Source of the DNA: JBEIJQ01 sp040380145
GTDB lineage: Bacteria > Bacteroidota > Bacteroidia > Chitinophagales > Saprospiraceae
DNA: 17,370 nucleotides
Reading direction: 5' to 3'
Assembly: GCA_040380145.1 (NCBI GenBank)
Contig: JBEIJQ010000064.1
Coordinates: forward strand, 1 to 17,370
A model generated the notes under the pieces. It saw only the letters and a list, made by a program, of their open reading frames with translations, ran no database searches and was not told the DNA's origin. Both the position numbers and the translations under genes were made by a program. Below, one piece after another: positions 7,249 to 14,825 of this stretch (its first letter is position 1; each line of letters opens with the position of its first letter).

Positions 7249-8730
7249 ATGAGATTTTGGACTTTGATCTGCTTTTTGTCGGCCAGTTTTGTCCTCCGCG
7301 CACAAAGCGCCGCCGATGCGCTCCGGTACTCCCGCTTGGTCATGGGCGGCACGGCCCGTTCGATCGGAGCGGGCAATGCCTTTGGCGCCGTCGGGGCGGA
7401 TTTTTCTGTACTGGGAACCAATCCGGCCGGCCTGGGACTTTACCGGGCCACCGAATTCAACTTCACTCCGGGCATCTACACCATCAATACAGAAACCACT
7501 TTCGAAGATGCACCTTACTTTTCCGATGCACAGCGCACCCGATTCGTCTTGCCGAATATCGGGCTTTCGATTTATTCGCCTTTGCGCGGCGAAAAATGGA
7601 AAGCGCTTAATTTCGGCTTGGGTCTCAGTCGGATGGCCGATTTCAACCAGCGCTTTTCCTACCAGGGCGAATCCAACGGAAGCATCGCCGAAATGTGGCT
7701 GCAAAACGCCCAGGGAACGGCCCCAGACAACCTCAACCCTTTTTCCGAAAAATTGGCCTACCTCGGCTATATTTTGGACAACCCCAACGCCACCACGGAG
7801 TACACTTCCGTTTTGGACGCCTCGAGCCGTACCTTGAAGGAAGAGTCCCTCCTGTCAAAAGGCGGGATCGACGACCTGCAAATGGGCCTGGCCACCAACT
7901 ACATGGACAAACTGTACCTCGGTTTCGGCCTCAATGTGAGTTTTCTAAATTACAAAAGCGAAAGGACTTATGCCGAAAGCGACCTGAGCAACACCGAGCC
8001 GGATTTCGTTTCGTTGGATTTCCGGGAGGAACTGTCCACCGGCGGCGTGGGCGTAAACCTCAAACTGGGCGCAATGTACCGAGCACTGCCCTGGCTGCGC
8101 ATCGGATTGGGCGTACATACGCCCACTTGGTATCGCTTGAACGATCAGTTCAGCAGTTCGCTCACCTCCTCGGCCTACTACCAGGCGCAGCTCTACGAGG
8201 GCACCAACGAGTCCCCCGAAGGCAAATTCACTTACAATCTGCGCACTCCGATGCGGGTGTTGGGCAGCGTGGTCTTTTTGTCGAAAAAAATCGGCTTCTT
8301 CTCGGCGGAGGTCGAATTTTTGGATTACGGCTCGGCCAAATTCGATTTTCTGGACAATTTCAACCAAGGCGACCAGCAGTTTTTGCGCGTGCTCAACCAG
8401 CAGATTTCCAACCAATACGCAGGCGCCATCAACGCCCGCCTCGGCGGCGAACTGCTTTTGGACATTTTCCGTCTGCGCGCCGGTTACGGCTTTTACGGCT
8501 CTCCCTTCCAAAATGTGGGTTCCGGCGGGGAAAGAGAGGACTACCACGCTTTTTCCTTTGGGGCCGGGCTGCGCGAAAGACGCTTTTACCTGGATTTGGC
8601 GTACCGCTACCTGTACACCCGTTCGACCTACCTTCCCTATGTAGCCCCCAACACGCCCAATTCCACGGAAATTGTCAACCAATTGGGTGGCAACCTGTTT
8701 TTGGTCACCATCGGGTTCCGTTTCGGATAG
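7249..8730 (+). CDS. OmpP1/FadL-like outer-membrane beta-barrel protein
   Basis: From the ATG at 7249 the 493-residue product has a signal peptide (MRFWTLICFLSASFVLRAQS, cleavage near 18-20). It then shows the OmpP1/FadL-type start of the mature protein, GGTARSIGAGNAFGAVGADFS followed by the N-P-A-G-L motif at 58-62. The rest alternates hydrophobic and polar residues with many aromatics and ends in FLVTIGFRFG, whose terminal aromatic strand suits barrel insertion. The family moves hydrophobic compounds across the outer membrane. The T9SS protein PorV belongs to the same fold family but is usually shorter, so I do not assign it. The frame is open to 7114, but that extension crosses the terminator hairpin. 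A weak promoter-like pair (TTTTG 7184-7188, TACTTTTC 7209-7216) lies upstream. The substrate is unknown. Confidence 0.85.
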   Translation: MRFWTLICFLSASFVLRAQSAADALRYSRLVMGGTARSIGAGNAFGAVGADFSVLGTNPAGLGLYRATEFNFTPGIYTINTETTFEDAPYFSDAQRTRFVLPNIGLSIYSPLRGEKWKALNFGLGLSRMADFNQRFSYQGESNGSIAEMWLQNAQGTAPDNLNPFSEKLAYLGYILDNPNATTEYTSVLDASSRTLKEESLLSKGGIDDLQMGLATNYMDKLYLGFGLNVSFLNYKSERTYAESDLSNTEPDFVSLDFREELSTGGVGVNLKLGAMYRALPWLRIGLGVHTPTWYRLNDQFSSSLTSSAYYQAQLYEGTNESPEGKFTYNLRTPMRVLGSVVFLSKKIGFFSAEVEFLDYGSAKFDFLDNFNQGDQQFLRVLNQQISNQYAGAINARLGGELLLDIFRLRAGYGFYGSPFQNVGSGGEREDYHAFSFGAGLRERRFYLDLAYRYLYTRSTYLPYVAPNTPNSTEIVNQLGGNLFLVTIGFRFG

Positions 8731-8925
8731 GCCCGTATACGAGGTGTCCTTACCTGAATTCGATTAAGTTCATATTGTGGAGGTTTTTTTATTAAAAAAA
8801 ATATTGACAATGTGGGTTTTGGTGCCGAAACAGAATAATGTTCAAAAAATTATTGTGGCCGGGAACGTTTGAATGGTAACGACCTATTGAGATCTAATCC
8901 AAATAACTTTTCAAACCACCTTATC
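8731..8925. other. A/T-rich intergenic region upstream of the flavin oxidoreductase
   Basis: No gene is seen. It holds an all A/T hairpin (T run 8784-8790, A run 8794-8801), which may end the preceding transcript, and two copies of TATTGTGG at 8773-8780 and 8851-8858. There is no exact TAnnTTTG; the closest is AACGTTTG at 8864-8871, one mismatch. Confidence 0.5.
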
Positions 8926-9993
8926 GTGTCCAACCCATTGTTTTCGCCCATTCGTGTGGGCGGCCTTTCCTTGCCGAACCGCATCGTCATGGCGCCCATG
9001 ACCCGTTGCAGGGCTCTGGGGAATGTTCCCAACCTATTGATGGCGGAATATTACGCCCAGCGATCGGGCGCGGGCCTTATCATCACCGAGGGCACTTCGC
9101 CGTCGCCCAACGGTCTTGGATATGCCCGAATTCCGGGTCTTTACAGCGCCGAACAAATGGCGGGCTGGAAACTGGTGACCGATGCCGTGCACGCCCGGAG
9201 CAGCAAAATTTTTGTCCAACTGATGCACACTGGCCGAGTTTCCCACTTGTCCAACATGCCCGCCGGCGCAAAAGTCATGGCCCCTAGCGCGATCACGGCA
9301 GCCGGGGAGATTTGGACGGATGCCCAAGGCCAGCAGCCTCATTCGGCGCCTGAAGAAATGACAGCGGACGAAATCAGCACTGCCATCCAAGAATTTGCCC
9401 AAGCGGCCCGAAACGCCTTGGCAGCCGGTTTCGACGGCGTGGAACTGCACGGTGCGAACGGTTACCTGCTCGAACAGTTTTTCCGCCCCACCAGCAACCA
9501 CCGCGGCGATGCCTACGGCGGCAGCGTGGAAAACCGCGCCCGCTTTGTGCTCGAAACGATCGAGGCCGTCAAAAATGCGATCGGCACCGATAAGGTCGGC
9601 ATACGCCTTTCCCCCTTTGGCGTGAACGGCGACATGGCCCTGTACCCTGAAATGGAGCAGGATTATTTTTATCTGATCGAGAAAATCGCCGAAACGGGGA
9701 TCCTGTACCTGCATTTGGCCGACCACAGTTCGATGGGCGCGCCGGCCATCCCCGACAGCCTGTTCGAAGGCGCTCGCGCGCGCTTCAAAGGTTGTATCGT
9801 CCGCTGCGGGAACTACAACGCCGCCACCGCTGAAGCGGTCCTCCAAAGCGGCCAGGCCGATCTGGTGGCTTTGGGCCGCCCGTTCATCTCCAATCCCGAC
9901 TTGGTCGAACGCCTGCAGAACGGTTCCGAACTTCGGCAGCCCGATTTTTCAACCCTGTACACCGCCGACGAGAAAGGATACACCGATTATTGA
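8926..9993 (+). CDS. Old Yellow Enzyme family NADH:flavin oxidoreductase / ene-reductase
   Basis: An FMN-dependent TIM-barrel enzyme that reduces activated C=C bonds or nitro groups with NAD(P)H; it resembles the N-ethylmaleimide reductase (NemA) branch. The 355-residue product from GTG at 8926 begins MSNPLFSPIRVGGLSLPNRIVMAPMTR, the usual OYE N-terminus. A TTG at 8869 would add 19 residues unlike the family, so I prefer the GTG. The substrate-binding pair H175/N178 and Y180 lie in LHGANGYLLEQFFRP, followed by the typical NHRGDAYGGSVENRARF. Near the C-terminus, RCGNYNAATAEAVLQSGQADLVALGRPFISNPD is the FMN phosphate-binding region. The physiological substrate cannot be read from the sequence. 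It is probably monocistronic, ending at the hairpin shared with coaD. Confidence 0.92.
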   Translation: MSNPLFSPIRVGGLSLPNRIVMAPMTRCRALGNVPNLLMAEYYAQRSGAGLIITEGTSPSPNGLGYARIPGLYSAEQMAGWKLVTDAVHARSSKIFVQLMHTGRVSHLSNMPAGAKVMAPSAITAAGEIWTDAQGQQPHSAPEEMTADEISTAIQEFAQAARNALAAGFDGVELHGANGYLLEQFFRPTSNHRGDAYGGSVENRARFVLETIEAVKNAIGTDKVGIRLSPFGVNGDMALYPEMEQDYFYLIEKIAETGILYLHLADHSSMGAPAIPDSLFEGARARFKGCIVRCGNYNAATAEAVLQSGQADLVALGRPFISNPDLVERLQNGSELRQPDFSTLYTADEKGYTDY

Positions 9994-10006
9994 TCTGCCT
10001 TTTTCC

Positions 10007-10050
10007 AAACAGAAAACCCTCCATGCGAATACATGGAGGGCTTTCTGTTT
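10007..10050. terminator. Bidirectional terminator between the OYE gene and coaD
   Basis: The stem is AAACAGAAA (10007-10015), one A-C mismatch, then CCCTCCATG (10017-10025), pairing with CATGGAGGG (10032-10040) and TTTCTGTTT (10042-10050) around the loop CGAATA. T runs follow on the plus strand. It lies 14 bp past the OYE stop and about 36 bp past the coaD stop on the other strand, so it serves both convergent genes. Confidence 0.85.
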
Positions 10051-10086
10051 TTTCTGTTATTTCGAAAAGAAGAAAAAACAGCGCCC

Positions 10087-10560
10087 TCAATACTCCCCGC
10101 GGATGCCTCGGGCCACGGCGTCCGGCACAAAACGGCCCGCATCGGCGCCGCCCTTGATGATCTCCCGCACGATGGTCGAACTGATGTGCGAATATTCCGG
10201 TTCGCTGATCAAAAAGACCGTTTCCAAACCGTCGCCCACGATGCTGTTGAGCTGGGAAATGGTTTTTTCGTAATCGAAGTCCGAGGCGTTGCGCAGTCCC
10301 CGGAGCAGGTATTTGGCCCCCACCTTTTGGCAGTAGTGGGCGGTGAGTTTTTCGAAGGTGTCCACCGAGACTTTGGGCTCGTCGGCGAAGATTTCTTCGA
10401 TCCATTGCAGCCTTTTGTCCAAGGGGAAAAGCGCGTTTTTCTGCGAATTGGTGCCGATGGCCACGATGATGCGGTCGAACAGCGGCAGGCCGCGCCGCAC
10501 GATGGCCACGTGGCCCTGGGTCATCGGATCGAAAGAGCCCGGAAAAACAGCGATGCGCAT
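10087..10560 (-). CDS. coaD: Phosphopantetheine adenylyltransferase
   Basis: It catalyses the penultimate step of coenzyme A synthesis, transferring AMP from ATP to 4'-phosphopantetheine to give dephospho-CoA. The 157-residue product from the ATG at 10560 is of usual length; the frame is open to 10635 but the added residues do not fit the family. Motifs are GSFDPMTQGH (8-17) with the nucleotidyltransferase T-x-G-H at 14-17, K41, RGLRNASDFDYE (87-98), and HISSTIVRE (125-133), the C-terminal nucleotide-binding motif. It converges with the OYE gene and is divergent from pdhB, with a 137-bp region between the two starts. Confidence 0.97.
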   Translation of the reverse strand: MRIAVFPGSFDPMTQGHVAIVRRGLPLFDRIIVAIGTNSQKNALFPLDKRLQWIEEIFADEPKVSVDTFEKLTAHYCQKVGAKYLLRGLRNASDFDYEKTISQLNSIVGDGLETVFLISEPEYSHISSTIVREIIKGGADAGRFVPDAVARGIRGEY

Positions 10561-10586
10561 GACGGGGATTTTGAAGGGTTGTTCGA

Positions 10587-10594
10587 CAAAGGTA
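10587..10594 (-). promoter_or_regulatory. -7 promoter element candidate for coaD
   Basis: The minus strand reads TACCTTTG here, an exact TAnnTTTG match 26 bp upstream of the coaD ATG, implying a short leader of about 20 nt. No -33 element is clear. The opposing pdhB -7 box is 13 bp away. Confidence 0.45.
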
Positions 10595-10607
10595 AAGGCA
10601 AAAGTTT

Positions 10608-10615
10608 TACTTTTG
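10608..10615 (+). promoter_or_regulatory. -7 promoter element candidate for pdhB
   Basis: TACTTTTG matches TAnnTTTG exactly and would give a leader of about 75 nt before the pdhB ATG at 10698. No TTG lies at the ideal -33 spacing; the nearest (10579-10581) is 26 bp away. Confidence 0.45.
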
Positions 10616-10697
10616 TGCCGCTTTCGGGCGAACAAGATGCCCCCAAGCCTGTTTTCTCAAGGTTCCAAACCATTTTTTGCCCCCAATACTTTTTCTT

Positions 10698-11675
10698 ATG
10701 AGAAAAATCAAGTTCCGCGAAGCGTTGCGCGAAGCACTGACCGAAGAAATGCGCCGCGACGAGCGCGTCTTTTTGATGGGCGAGGAAGTGGCCCAATACA
10801 ATGGTGCTTATAAGGTGAGCGAAGGCCTCTTGGCCGAGTTTGGCGAACGCCGCGTGATCGATACGCCCATTGCCGAGCTCGGGTTCGCCAGCATCGGCGT
10901 GGGAGCCGCCATGAACGGCCTGCGCCCCGTGGTGGAGTTCATGACCTGGAACTTCGCCGTCTTGGCCTTCGACCAGATCGTCAACCACGCTGCCAAAGCG
11001 CTGAGCATGTCGGCCGGACAATTCCGCTGCCCGATCGTGTTCCGCGGCCCCTCCGGTTCGGCCGGACAACTGGCCCAGCAGCACAGCCAATCCTTTGAGT
11101 CCTGGCTGGCCAATGTGCCCGGCCTCAAGGTCATTTCGGTCTCCAATCCCTACGACGCCAAAGGCCTGCTCAAGTCGGCCATTCGCGACGAGGACCCGAT
11201 CTGCTTCATGGAATCCGAACTGATGTATTCCGACGACGGCGAAGTGCCCGAGGAAGAATACCTGATCCCCATCGGGCTGGCCGACGTGAAACGCGCCGGA
11301 ACGGACGTCACGCTGGTGTCGTTCAACAAAATGGTCAAGGTGGCCCTCGCCGCCGCCGATGAACTGGCCAAAGAAGGCATCTCCGCCGAGGTCATCGACC
11401 TGCGCACGATCCGCCCCTTGGACATCCAGACCATCCTGCGCTCGGTCAAAAAAACCAACCGCCTCGTGATCGTGGAAGAGTCCTGGCCGTTCGCCAGCGT
11501 TTCCTCCGAGATCACCTACCAGGTCCAAAAATACGCCTTCGACTACCTCGACTCTCCGATCATTCGCGTCAACAGCGCCGATACCTCTCTCGGCTACGCA
11601 CCCACGCTGGTCGAAGAGTTCCTGCCCAACCCGACCAAGGTCATCCAAGCGGTCAAGCAGGTTTCGTACGCCTAA
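10698..11675 (+). CDS. pdhB: Pyruvate dehydrogenase E1 component, beta subunit
   Basis: Beta subunit of the thiamine-diphosphate-dependent E1 of the pyruvate dehydrogenase complex, which oxidatively decarboxylates pyruvate and passes the acetyl group to E2 lipoate. The 325-residue product from the ATG at 10698 has usual length. The pyrimidine-binding domain includes GEEVAQYNGAYKVSEGLL (28-45) and DTPIAELGF (55-63) with E60 as the cofactor-activating glutamate. H129 lies in QLAQQHSQSFE. The transketolase C-terminal domain starts near 195 (DVTLVSFNKMV) and ends with TSLGYAPTLVEEFLPN. No alpha subunit or E2 gene is in the window, so they must lie elsewhere. An acetoin or branched-chain E1 beta is a less likely alternative. 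A secreted kelch gene follows after 9 bp. Confidence 0.93.
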   Translation: MRKIKFREALREALTEEMRRDERVFLMGEEVAQYNGAYKVSEGLLAEFGERRVIDTPIAELGFASIGVGAAMNGLRPVVEFMTWNFAVLAFDQIVNHAAKALSMSAGQFRCPIVFRGPSGSAGQLAQQHSQSFESWLANVPGLKVISVSNPYDAKGLLKSAIRDEDPICFMESELMYSDDGEVPEEEYLIPIGLADVKRAGTDVTLVSFNKMVKVALAAADELAKEGISAEVIDLRTIRPLDIQTILRSVKKTNRLVIVEESWPFASVSSEITYQVQKYAFDYLDSPIIRVNSADTSLGYAPTLVEEFLPNPTKVIQAVKQVSYA

Positions 11676-11684
11676 AATCCTATC

Positions 11685-13313
11685 GTGCCCGTGCGCGCTG
11701 CCCTGTTCTGCCTCTGGACGCTTATCGCCTTTTCCGGGCTGACGGCCCAGAACAAGCCTGGCGTAGTGGAATTTTCCCTCGCCGTGGAAAAGGTCGGCGC
11801 CGCCTCCCTGCCCGCCCTCCACTCATTTGCGTCCGCCCAATGGGACGGAAAATGGATCCTGATCGGCGGACGCACCGACGGCCTGCACCCCCGCGAACCG
11901 TTCGCGTCTTTTCCCCACGCGCACAACAATGCCACGGCCCATTTGGTGGACCCCAAGTCCTGGCGCGTTTGGTCCAGGAAGATCGAAGGCCTGCCCGATA
12001 CCCTGCTGGCGCAGTTGCAGTCCAGCAACATGCAATCCCTGCAGGAGGGCGACAAACTGTACCTGGTCGGCGGTTACGCGGGCTCCGGCGCCGGTTTTGA
12101 CCACCGCACCTTCCCGTATCTCACCGAGGTCAACCTGCCCAAACTGGCGGCCTGCCTGCAGAAAAAAGACCTGCCTTTTGACGGCATTTTCCGCCAGCGC
12201 CGCGACGAACGGATGGCCGTCTGCGGCGGCCAGCTCGCCGAACTCGACGGAGCCTATTACCTCGTGGGCGGACACCGCTTCGACGGGGCCTACAACCCGA
12301 CGGGTCCCGATCACGGCCCGGGATTCGAACAGCGCTACACCGACGAGGTGCGCCGTTTCTCGCTGGCGGTGGACCGCAAAGGCAATCCCCTGATCGTGGA
12401 TTACACCGCCTGGCAGGATACGCAGGAACTGCACCGACGCGATTTCAATCTCGTGCCCCAACGTTTCCCCGACGGCAAAACCGCCCTCACGGCCTTTTCC
12501 GGGGTTTTCCGCTACGGGCGCAACCTGCCGTGGTCCAACCTCGTGGACATCCGCCCGGAAGGCTATGCGCCGGTGCCCAATTCTTTCCAGTTCCTGAACC
12601 ATTACCACTGTCCGCGGCTGCCGGTGTACAACCCCCGATCGGGTTCCATGCACACGGTTTTCTTCGGCGGCATCGCCCGCTACTTCGTTTCCCCGGACAA
12701 AGACCGCCTGTTGCACGACACGCTGGTGCCTTTCGTCAAGACCATCGGCAAGATGACCCGCTTGAAAGACGGTTCGATGGCGGAATCGGCGATTTGGCCC
12801 GAACTGCCCGACTTTTTGGGAACCGCGGCCCATTTTTTCCCTGCCGGACCTTATTTCGACGAAAACGGTATCTTGATGCTCGACCGGCTGCCCGACACGG
12901 CGACCGTCACCGTGGGCTACCTGTACGGCGGTATAGTCGCCCAACAGCCCAATGTTTTTTGGCTGGAACCCGCCGACATGAGCCGCGCCGAATCGGCCGT
13001 CTATGCCGTGCGCCTATCGCGCAGCACGGCCCGCGCCGACGAACTGGTGCTGACCCCGAACTTCATCACCGGACTGGTCCTGCGCAACGACAAAGAGGCC
13101 AATATCCTGCAGTTCGATTTCCTGCAGCCCGACGAGGGTTTTGTGCTGATCCAGCTGCTCGACAAAAACGGCCTCGTCGTGCAGGCATACGACGGCACCC
13201 AGATCGAGGGTTACTACACCTTTGATTTCGACATGACCGGGTTGCCCTCCGCGAAATACACGCTGCGCATTTTTGTCAACGGCCAAGAAGCCTCCCAGAG
13301 TTTCCAATGGTGA
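11685..13313 (+). CDS. Secreted kelch-type beta-propeller protein with T9SS-like C-terminus
   Basis: The 542-residue product starts at GTG 11685 (or GTG 11691), with a signal peptide MPVRAALFCLWTLIAFSGLTAQ. Five hydrophobic-Gly-Gly kelch motifs are visible at 57-62 (WILIGG), 125-130 (LYLVGG), 191-196 (YYLVGG), 324-329 (TVFFGG) and 411-416 (GYLYGG), implying a beta-propeller. The last ~85 residues (FVLIQLLDKNGLVVQAYDG, then GLPSAKYTLRIFVNGQ) look like a T9SS type A sorting domain. However, the usual YPNP lead is replaced by LTPNF, and the chain ends QSFQW. I infer export to the cell surface; no ligand or enzymatic activity can be assigned. It starts 9 bp after pdhB, so transcription may simply read through from that gene, and it converges on arsS with only 10 bp between the stops. 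Confidence 0.8.
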   Translation: MPVRAALFCLWTLIAFSGLTAQNKPGVVEFSLAVEKVGAASLPALHSFASAQWDGKWILIGGRTDGLHPREPFASFPHAHNNATAHLVDPKSWRVWSRKIEGLPDTLLAQLQSSNMQSLQEGDKLYLVGGYAGSGAGFDHRTFPYLTEVNLPKLAACLQKKDLPFDGIFRQRRDERMAVCGGQLAELDGAYYLVGGHRFDGAYNPTGPDHGPGFEQRYTDEVRRFSLAVDRKGNPLIVDYTAWQDTQELHRRDFNLVPQRFPDGKTALTAFSGVFRYGRNLPWSNLVDIRPEGYAPVPNSFQFLNHYHCPRLPVYNPRSGSMHTVFFGGIARYFVSPDKDRLLHDTLVPFVKTIGKMTRLKDGSMAESAIWPELPDFLGTAAHFFPAGPYFDENGILMLDRLPDTATVTVGYLYGGIVAQQPNVFWLEPADMSRAESAVYAVRLSRSTARADELVLTPNFITGLVLRNDKEANILQFDFLQPDEGFVLIQLLDKNGLVVQAYDGTQIEGYYTFDFDMTGLPSAKYTLRIFVNGQEASQSFQW

Positions 13314-13323
13314 GCGCCGCGCG

Positions 13324-14388
13324 CTACACCACCGCTCCGCCGCAGCTCGAACCCGATCCCGCCGTACAGCCGTAGCAGTGCTGGTTCACCACGATCGCCC
13401 TGCCCGCCATTTTCGAGGCATCGAACCGATCGAGGTGGTCGGGCGCCCCTTGGATGGGCAATCCGAGCATCTGGTTGAAATCGCAGTCGTACAGGCTGCC
13501 GTTCCAGCCCACGGAGAGCGTGTTGCGGCACATCAGCCCGCCGACCGTGGCGAGGTTGAACGCTGCCACCAATTTTTCCATATAGGCCGCGTATTGGCCG
13601 CTTTCCAGCAGATAGTCCAAAAAGCGGCTGATGGGCATGTTGGCGATGCAGTACAGGCTGTTGAAAACGATGCCGTGGCGCCGCTCCAGTTGCCGCTTGA
13701 ACTCGGTCTCCAAAGCGGCCTGTCCGGAGGGCAGGAACGCCCCGCTGGGGTTATAGACCAGATCGAGCTGGAGCCCCGAACCCGCCCGTCCGTATCCCAC
13801 CTCGTTGAGGCGTTGCAGGGCCTTGACGGAATCCGCGAAAACGCCCTCGCCGCGCTGCCCGTCGGTGCGGGTTTCGGCGTAGTGGGGGAGGGACGAGACC
13901 ACATGCACCCCGTTTTCGGCAAAAAAGGACGGCAGATCGGCGTACTTTTCGTGGGCCACCAAAATCGTGAGGTTGCAGCGGTCCATGACTTTTTTCCCCA
14001 GCCGCCTGCATTCTGACACGAACCAGCGGAAATCGGGGTGCATTTCCGGGGCGCCCCCGGTGAGGTCCACGGTGCTAATCTCAGAGCCTGCCAAGATCTC
14101 CAGGCATTTTTCCAGATGGGCGCGGCTGATGGCCTCCGTGCGGTCGGGGCCGGCGTCCACATGGCAGTGCGCGCAGCTCTGGTTGCAGCGCTTGCCGACA
14201 TTGATCTGCAGGATCTGCACCTCCGTGGACAAAAGAGGGTGGACGCCGTGCTCGCGCAACCGGTCGCCAAAGGCGGGCAGGTGCGCAGTATTCGCTTCCT
14301 GTCCGTTCAACACGCGGAGCTGGAAAAAGGAATCGCTCAGTTCGCTTCCCCGCGAACGAAGGCTTTTGGTGCGTTGCTTGATGCCCAT
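13324..14388 (-). CDS. arsS: Radical SAM protein ArsS, arsenosugar biosynthesis type
   Basis: The 354-residue product matches the family annotated as arsenosugar biosynthesis radical SAM (seleno)protein ArsS, thought to attach an S-adenosylmethionine-derived 5'-deoxyadenosyl group to methylated arsenic. The CxxxCxxC cluster is C68/C72/C75 in GKRCNQSCAHCHVDAGP, followed by the SAM-contacting GGAPE (111-115). The C-terminal half contributes further cysteines C287, C302, C338, C341 and C349, the last three in HCYGCTAGSGSSCGG. Some family members carry selenocysteine; here the frame has only Cys codons and ends in TAG. It starts 1 bp after the AhpD-like gene and is surely cotranscribed. No arsM methyltransferase is in the window. 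The role is inferred from the family; its function in this organism is untested. Confidence 0.88.
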   Translation of the reverse strand: MGIKQRTKSLRSRGSELSDSFFQLRVLNGQEANTAHLPAFGDRLREHGVHPLLSTEVQILQINVGKRCNQSCAHCHVDAGPDRTEAISRAHLEKCLEILAGSEISTVDLTGGAPEMHPDFRWFVSECRRLGKKVMDRCNLTILVAHEKYADLPSFFAENGVHVVSSLPHYAETRTDGQRGEGVFADSVKALQRLNEVGYGRAGSGLQLDLVYNPSGAFLPSGQAALETEFKRQLERRHGIVFNSLYCIANMPISRFLDYLLESGQYAAYMEKLVAAFNLATVGGLMCRNTLSVGWNGSLYDCDFNQMLGLPIQGAPDHLDRFDASKMAGRAIVVNQHCYGCTAGSGSSCGGAVV

Positions 14389-14389
14389 G

Positions 14390-14719
14390 TCACTGCGTGA
14401 GGCGCTTGGTGTGGTTCATCATCTGCACGGAGTAGGCTAGGGTGGTGCCCGCCCGAATGGCCGAGGCCACGTGCACGGCCTCCATCATCTGCTCCTCGTC
14501 GCAGCCCTTTTCCAAACAGGTCGTGGAATAGGCGTCTATGCAATACGGGCATTGCAGGGCGTGCGCCACTCCCAGGGCGATCAGCGCCTTTTCGCGCTCG
14601 GTGAGGGCGCCCTCGCGCATCACTTCGCCGTACCACGCAAAGAATTTTTCGCCCATCGGCCGCTGGAAATCGGTGATCTTGCCGAATTTGGCCAAGTCGT
14701 CGGAATCAAAATAGTTCAT
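14390..14719 (-). CDS. AhpD-like (carboxymuconolactone decarboxylase family) CxxC protein, ArsS-associated
   Basis: The 109-residue product has the AhpD/CMD fold signature: EREKALIALGVAHALQCPYCIDAY (41-64) with the redox pair C57/C60. The His that follows the second Cys by four residues in AhpD is Tyr64 here. The rest (STTCLEKGCDEEQMMEAVHVASAIRAG) fits the small proteins annotated as arsenosugar biosynthesis-associated peroxidase-like. The family acts in thiol-disulfide or peroxide chemistry; I infer it supports ArsS, perhaps as a reductant, but its substrate is unknown. Its TGA is followed by one base and then the arsS ATG, so translation is likely coupled. Its leader is largely a dispersed repeat. 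Confidence 0.85.
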   Translation of the reverse strand: MNYFDSDDLAKFGKITDFQRPMGEKFFAWYGEVMREGALTEREKALIALGVAHALQCPYCIDAYSTTCLEKGCDEEQMMEAVHVASAIRAGTTLAYSVQMMNHTKRLTQ

Positions 14720-14729
14720 GGGGGAGGGG

Positions 14730-14800
14730 TTTACAGGATTTTTATTGTCTGAATCAGGATTTACAGGATTTTAGGATTTCCAGGATTTTTATTGTCTGAC
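14730..14800. repeat. Degenerate AGGATTT repeat in the leader of the AhpD-like/arsS operon
   Basis: Five AGGATTT units occur between 14735 and 14788. The 19-mer CAGGATTTTTATTGTCTGA occurs exactly at 14734-14752 and 14781-14799, 47 bp apart, giving about 1.4 copies of a larger unit. The part 14745-14790 matches 17093-17138 at 42 of 46 positions, so it is a dispersed repeat. Confidence 0.85.
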
Positions 14801-14825
14801 AAAAATATCACAGCTTCGAAACCAA
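14800..14825 (-). promoter_or_regulatory. Promoter candidate for the AhpD-like/arsS operon
   Basis: The minus strand reads TATTTTTG at 14800-14807, an exact -7 match that abuts the stop codon of the DsbA-like gene. A TTG at 14823-14825 lies 15 bp upstream as a possible -33 element. A start near 14792 would put the AGGATTT repeat in the mRNA leader. Confidence 0.4.

Noticed and set aside
7249..8730. Assignment of the OmpP1/FadL-like protein as T9SS component PorV
   Set aside because: It shares the fold family, but the product is longer than typical PorV and no PorU or other T9SS gene adjoins it; sequence alone does not support the specific name.
8804..8839. TTGACA with AATAAT resembling a sigma-70 promoter upstream of the OYE gene
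   Set aside because: The 24-bp spacing is too long, and Bacteroidota primary promoters use a different consensus.
10521..11822. 433-codon minus-strand open frame opposite pdhB
   Set aside because: Antisense shadow of a well-conserved gene in GC-rich DNA; no recognisable motifs.
13324..14719. Selenocysteine decoding in the AhpD-like or ArsS gene
   Set aside because: Key positions are Cys codons, no in-frame TGA lies inside either gene, and arsS ends in TAG.
14730..14800. Possible CRISPR-like or tandem array
   Set aside because: Units are 8-10 bases and degenerate with no spacers; it is a simple dispersed repeat, and no cas genes are present.
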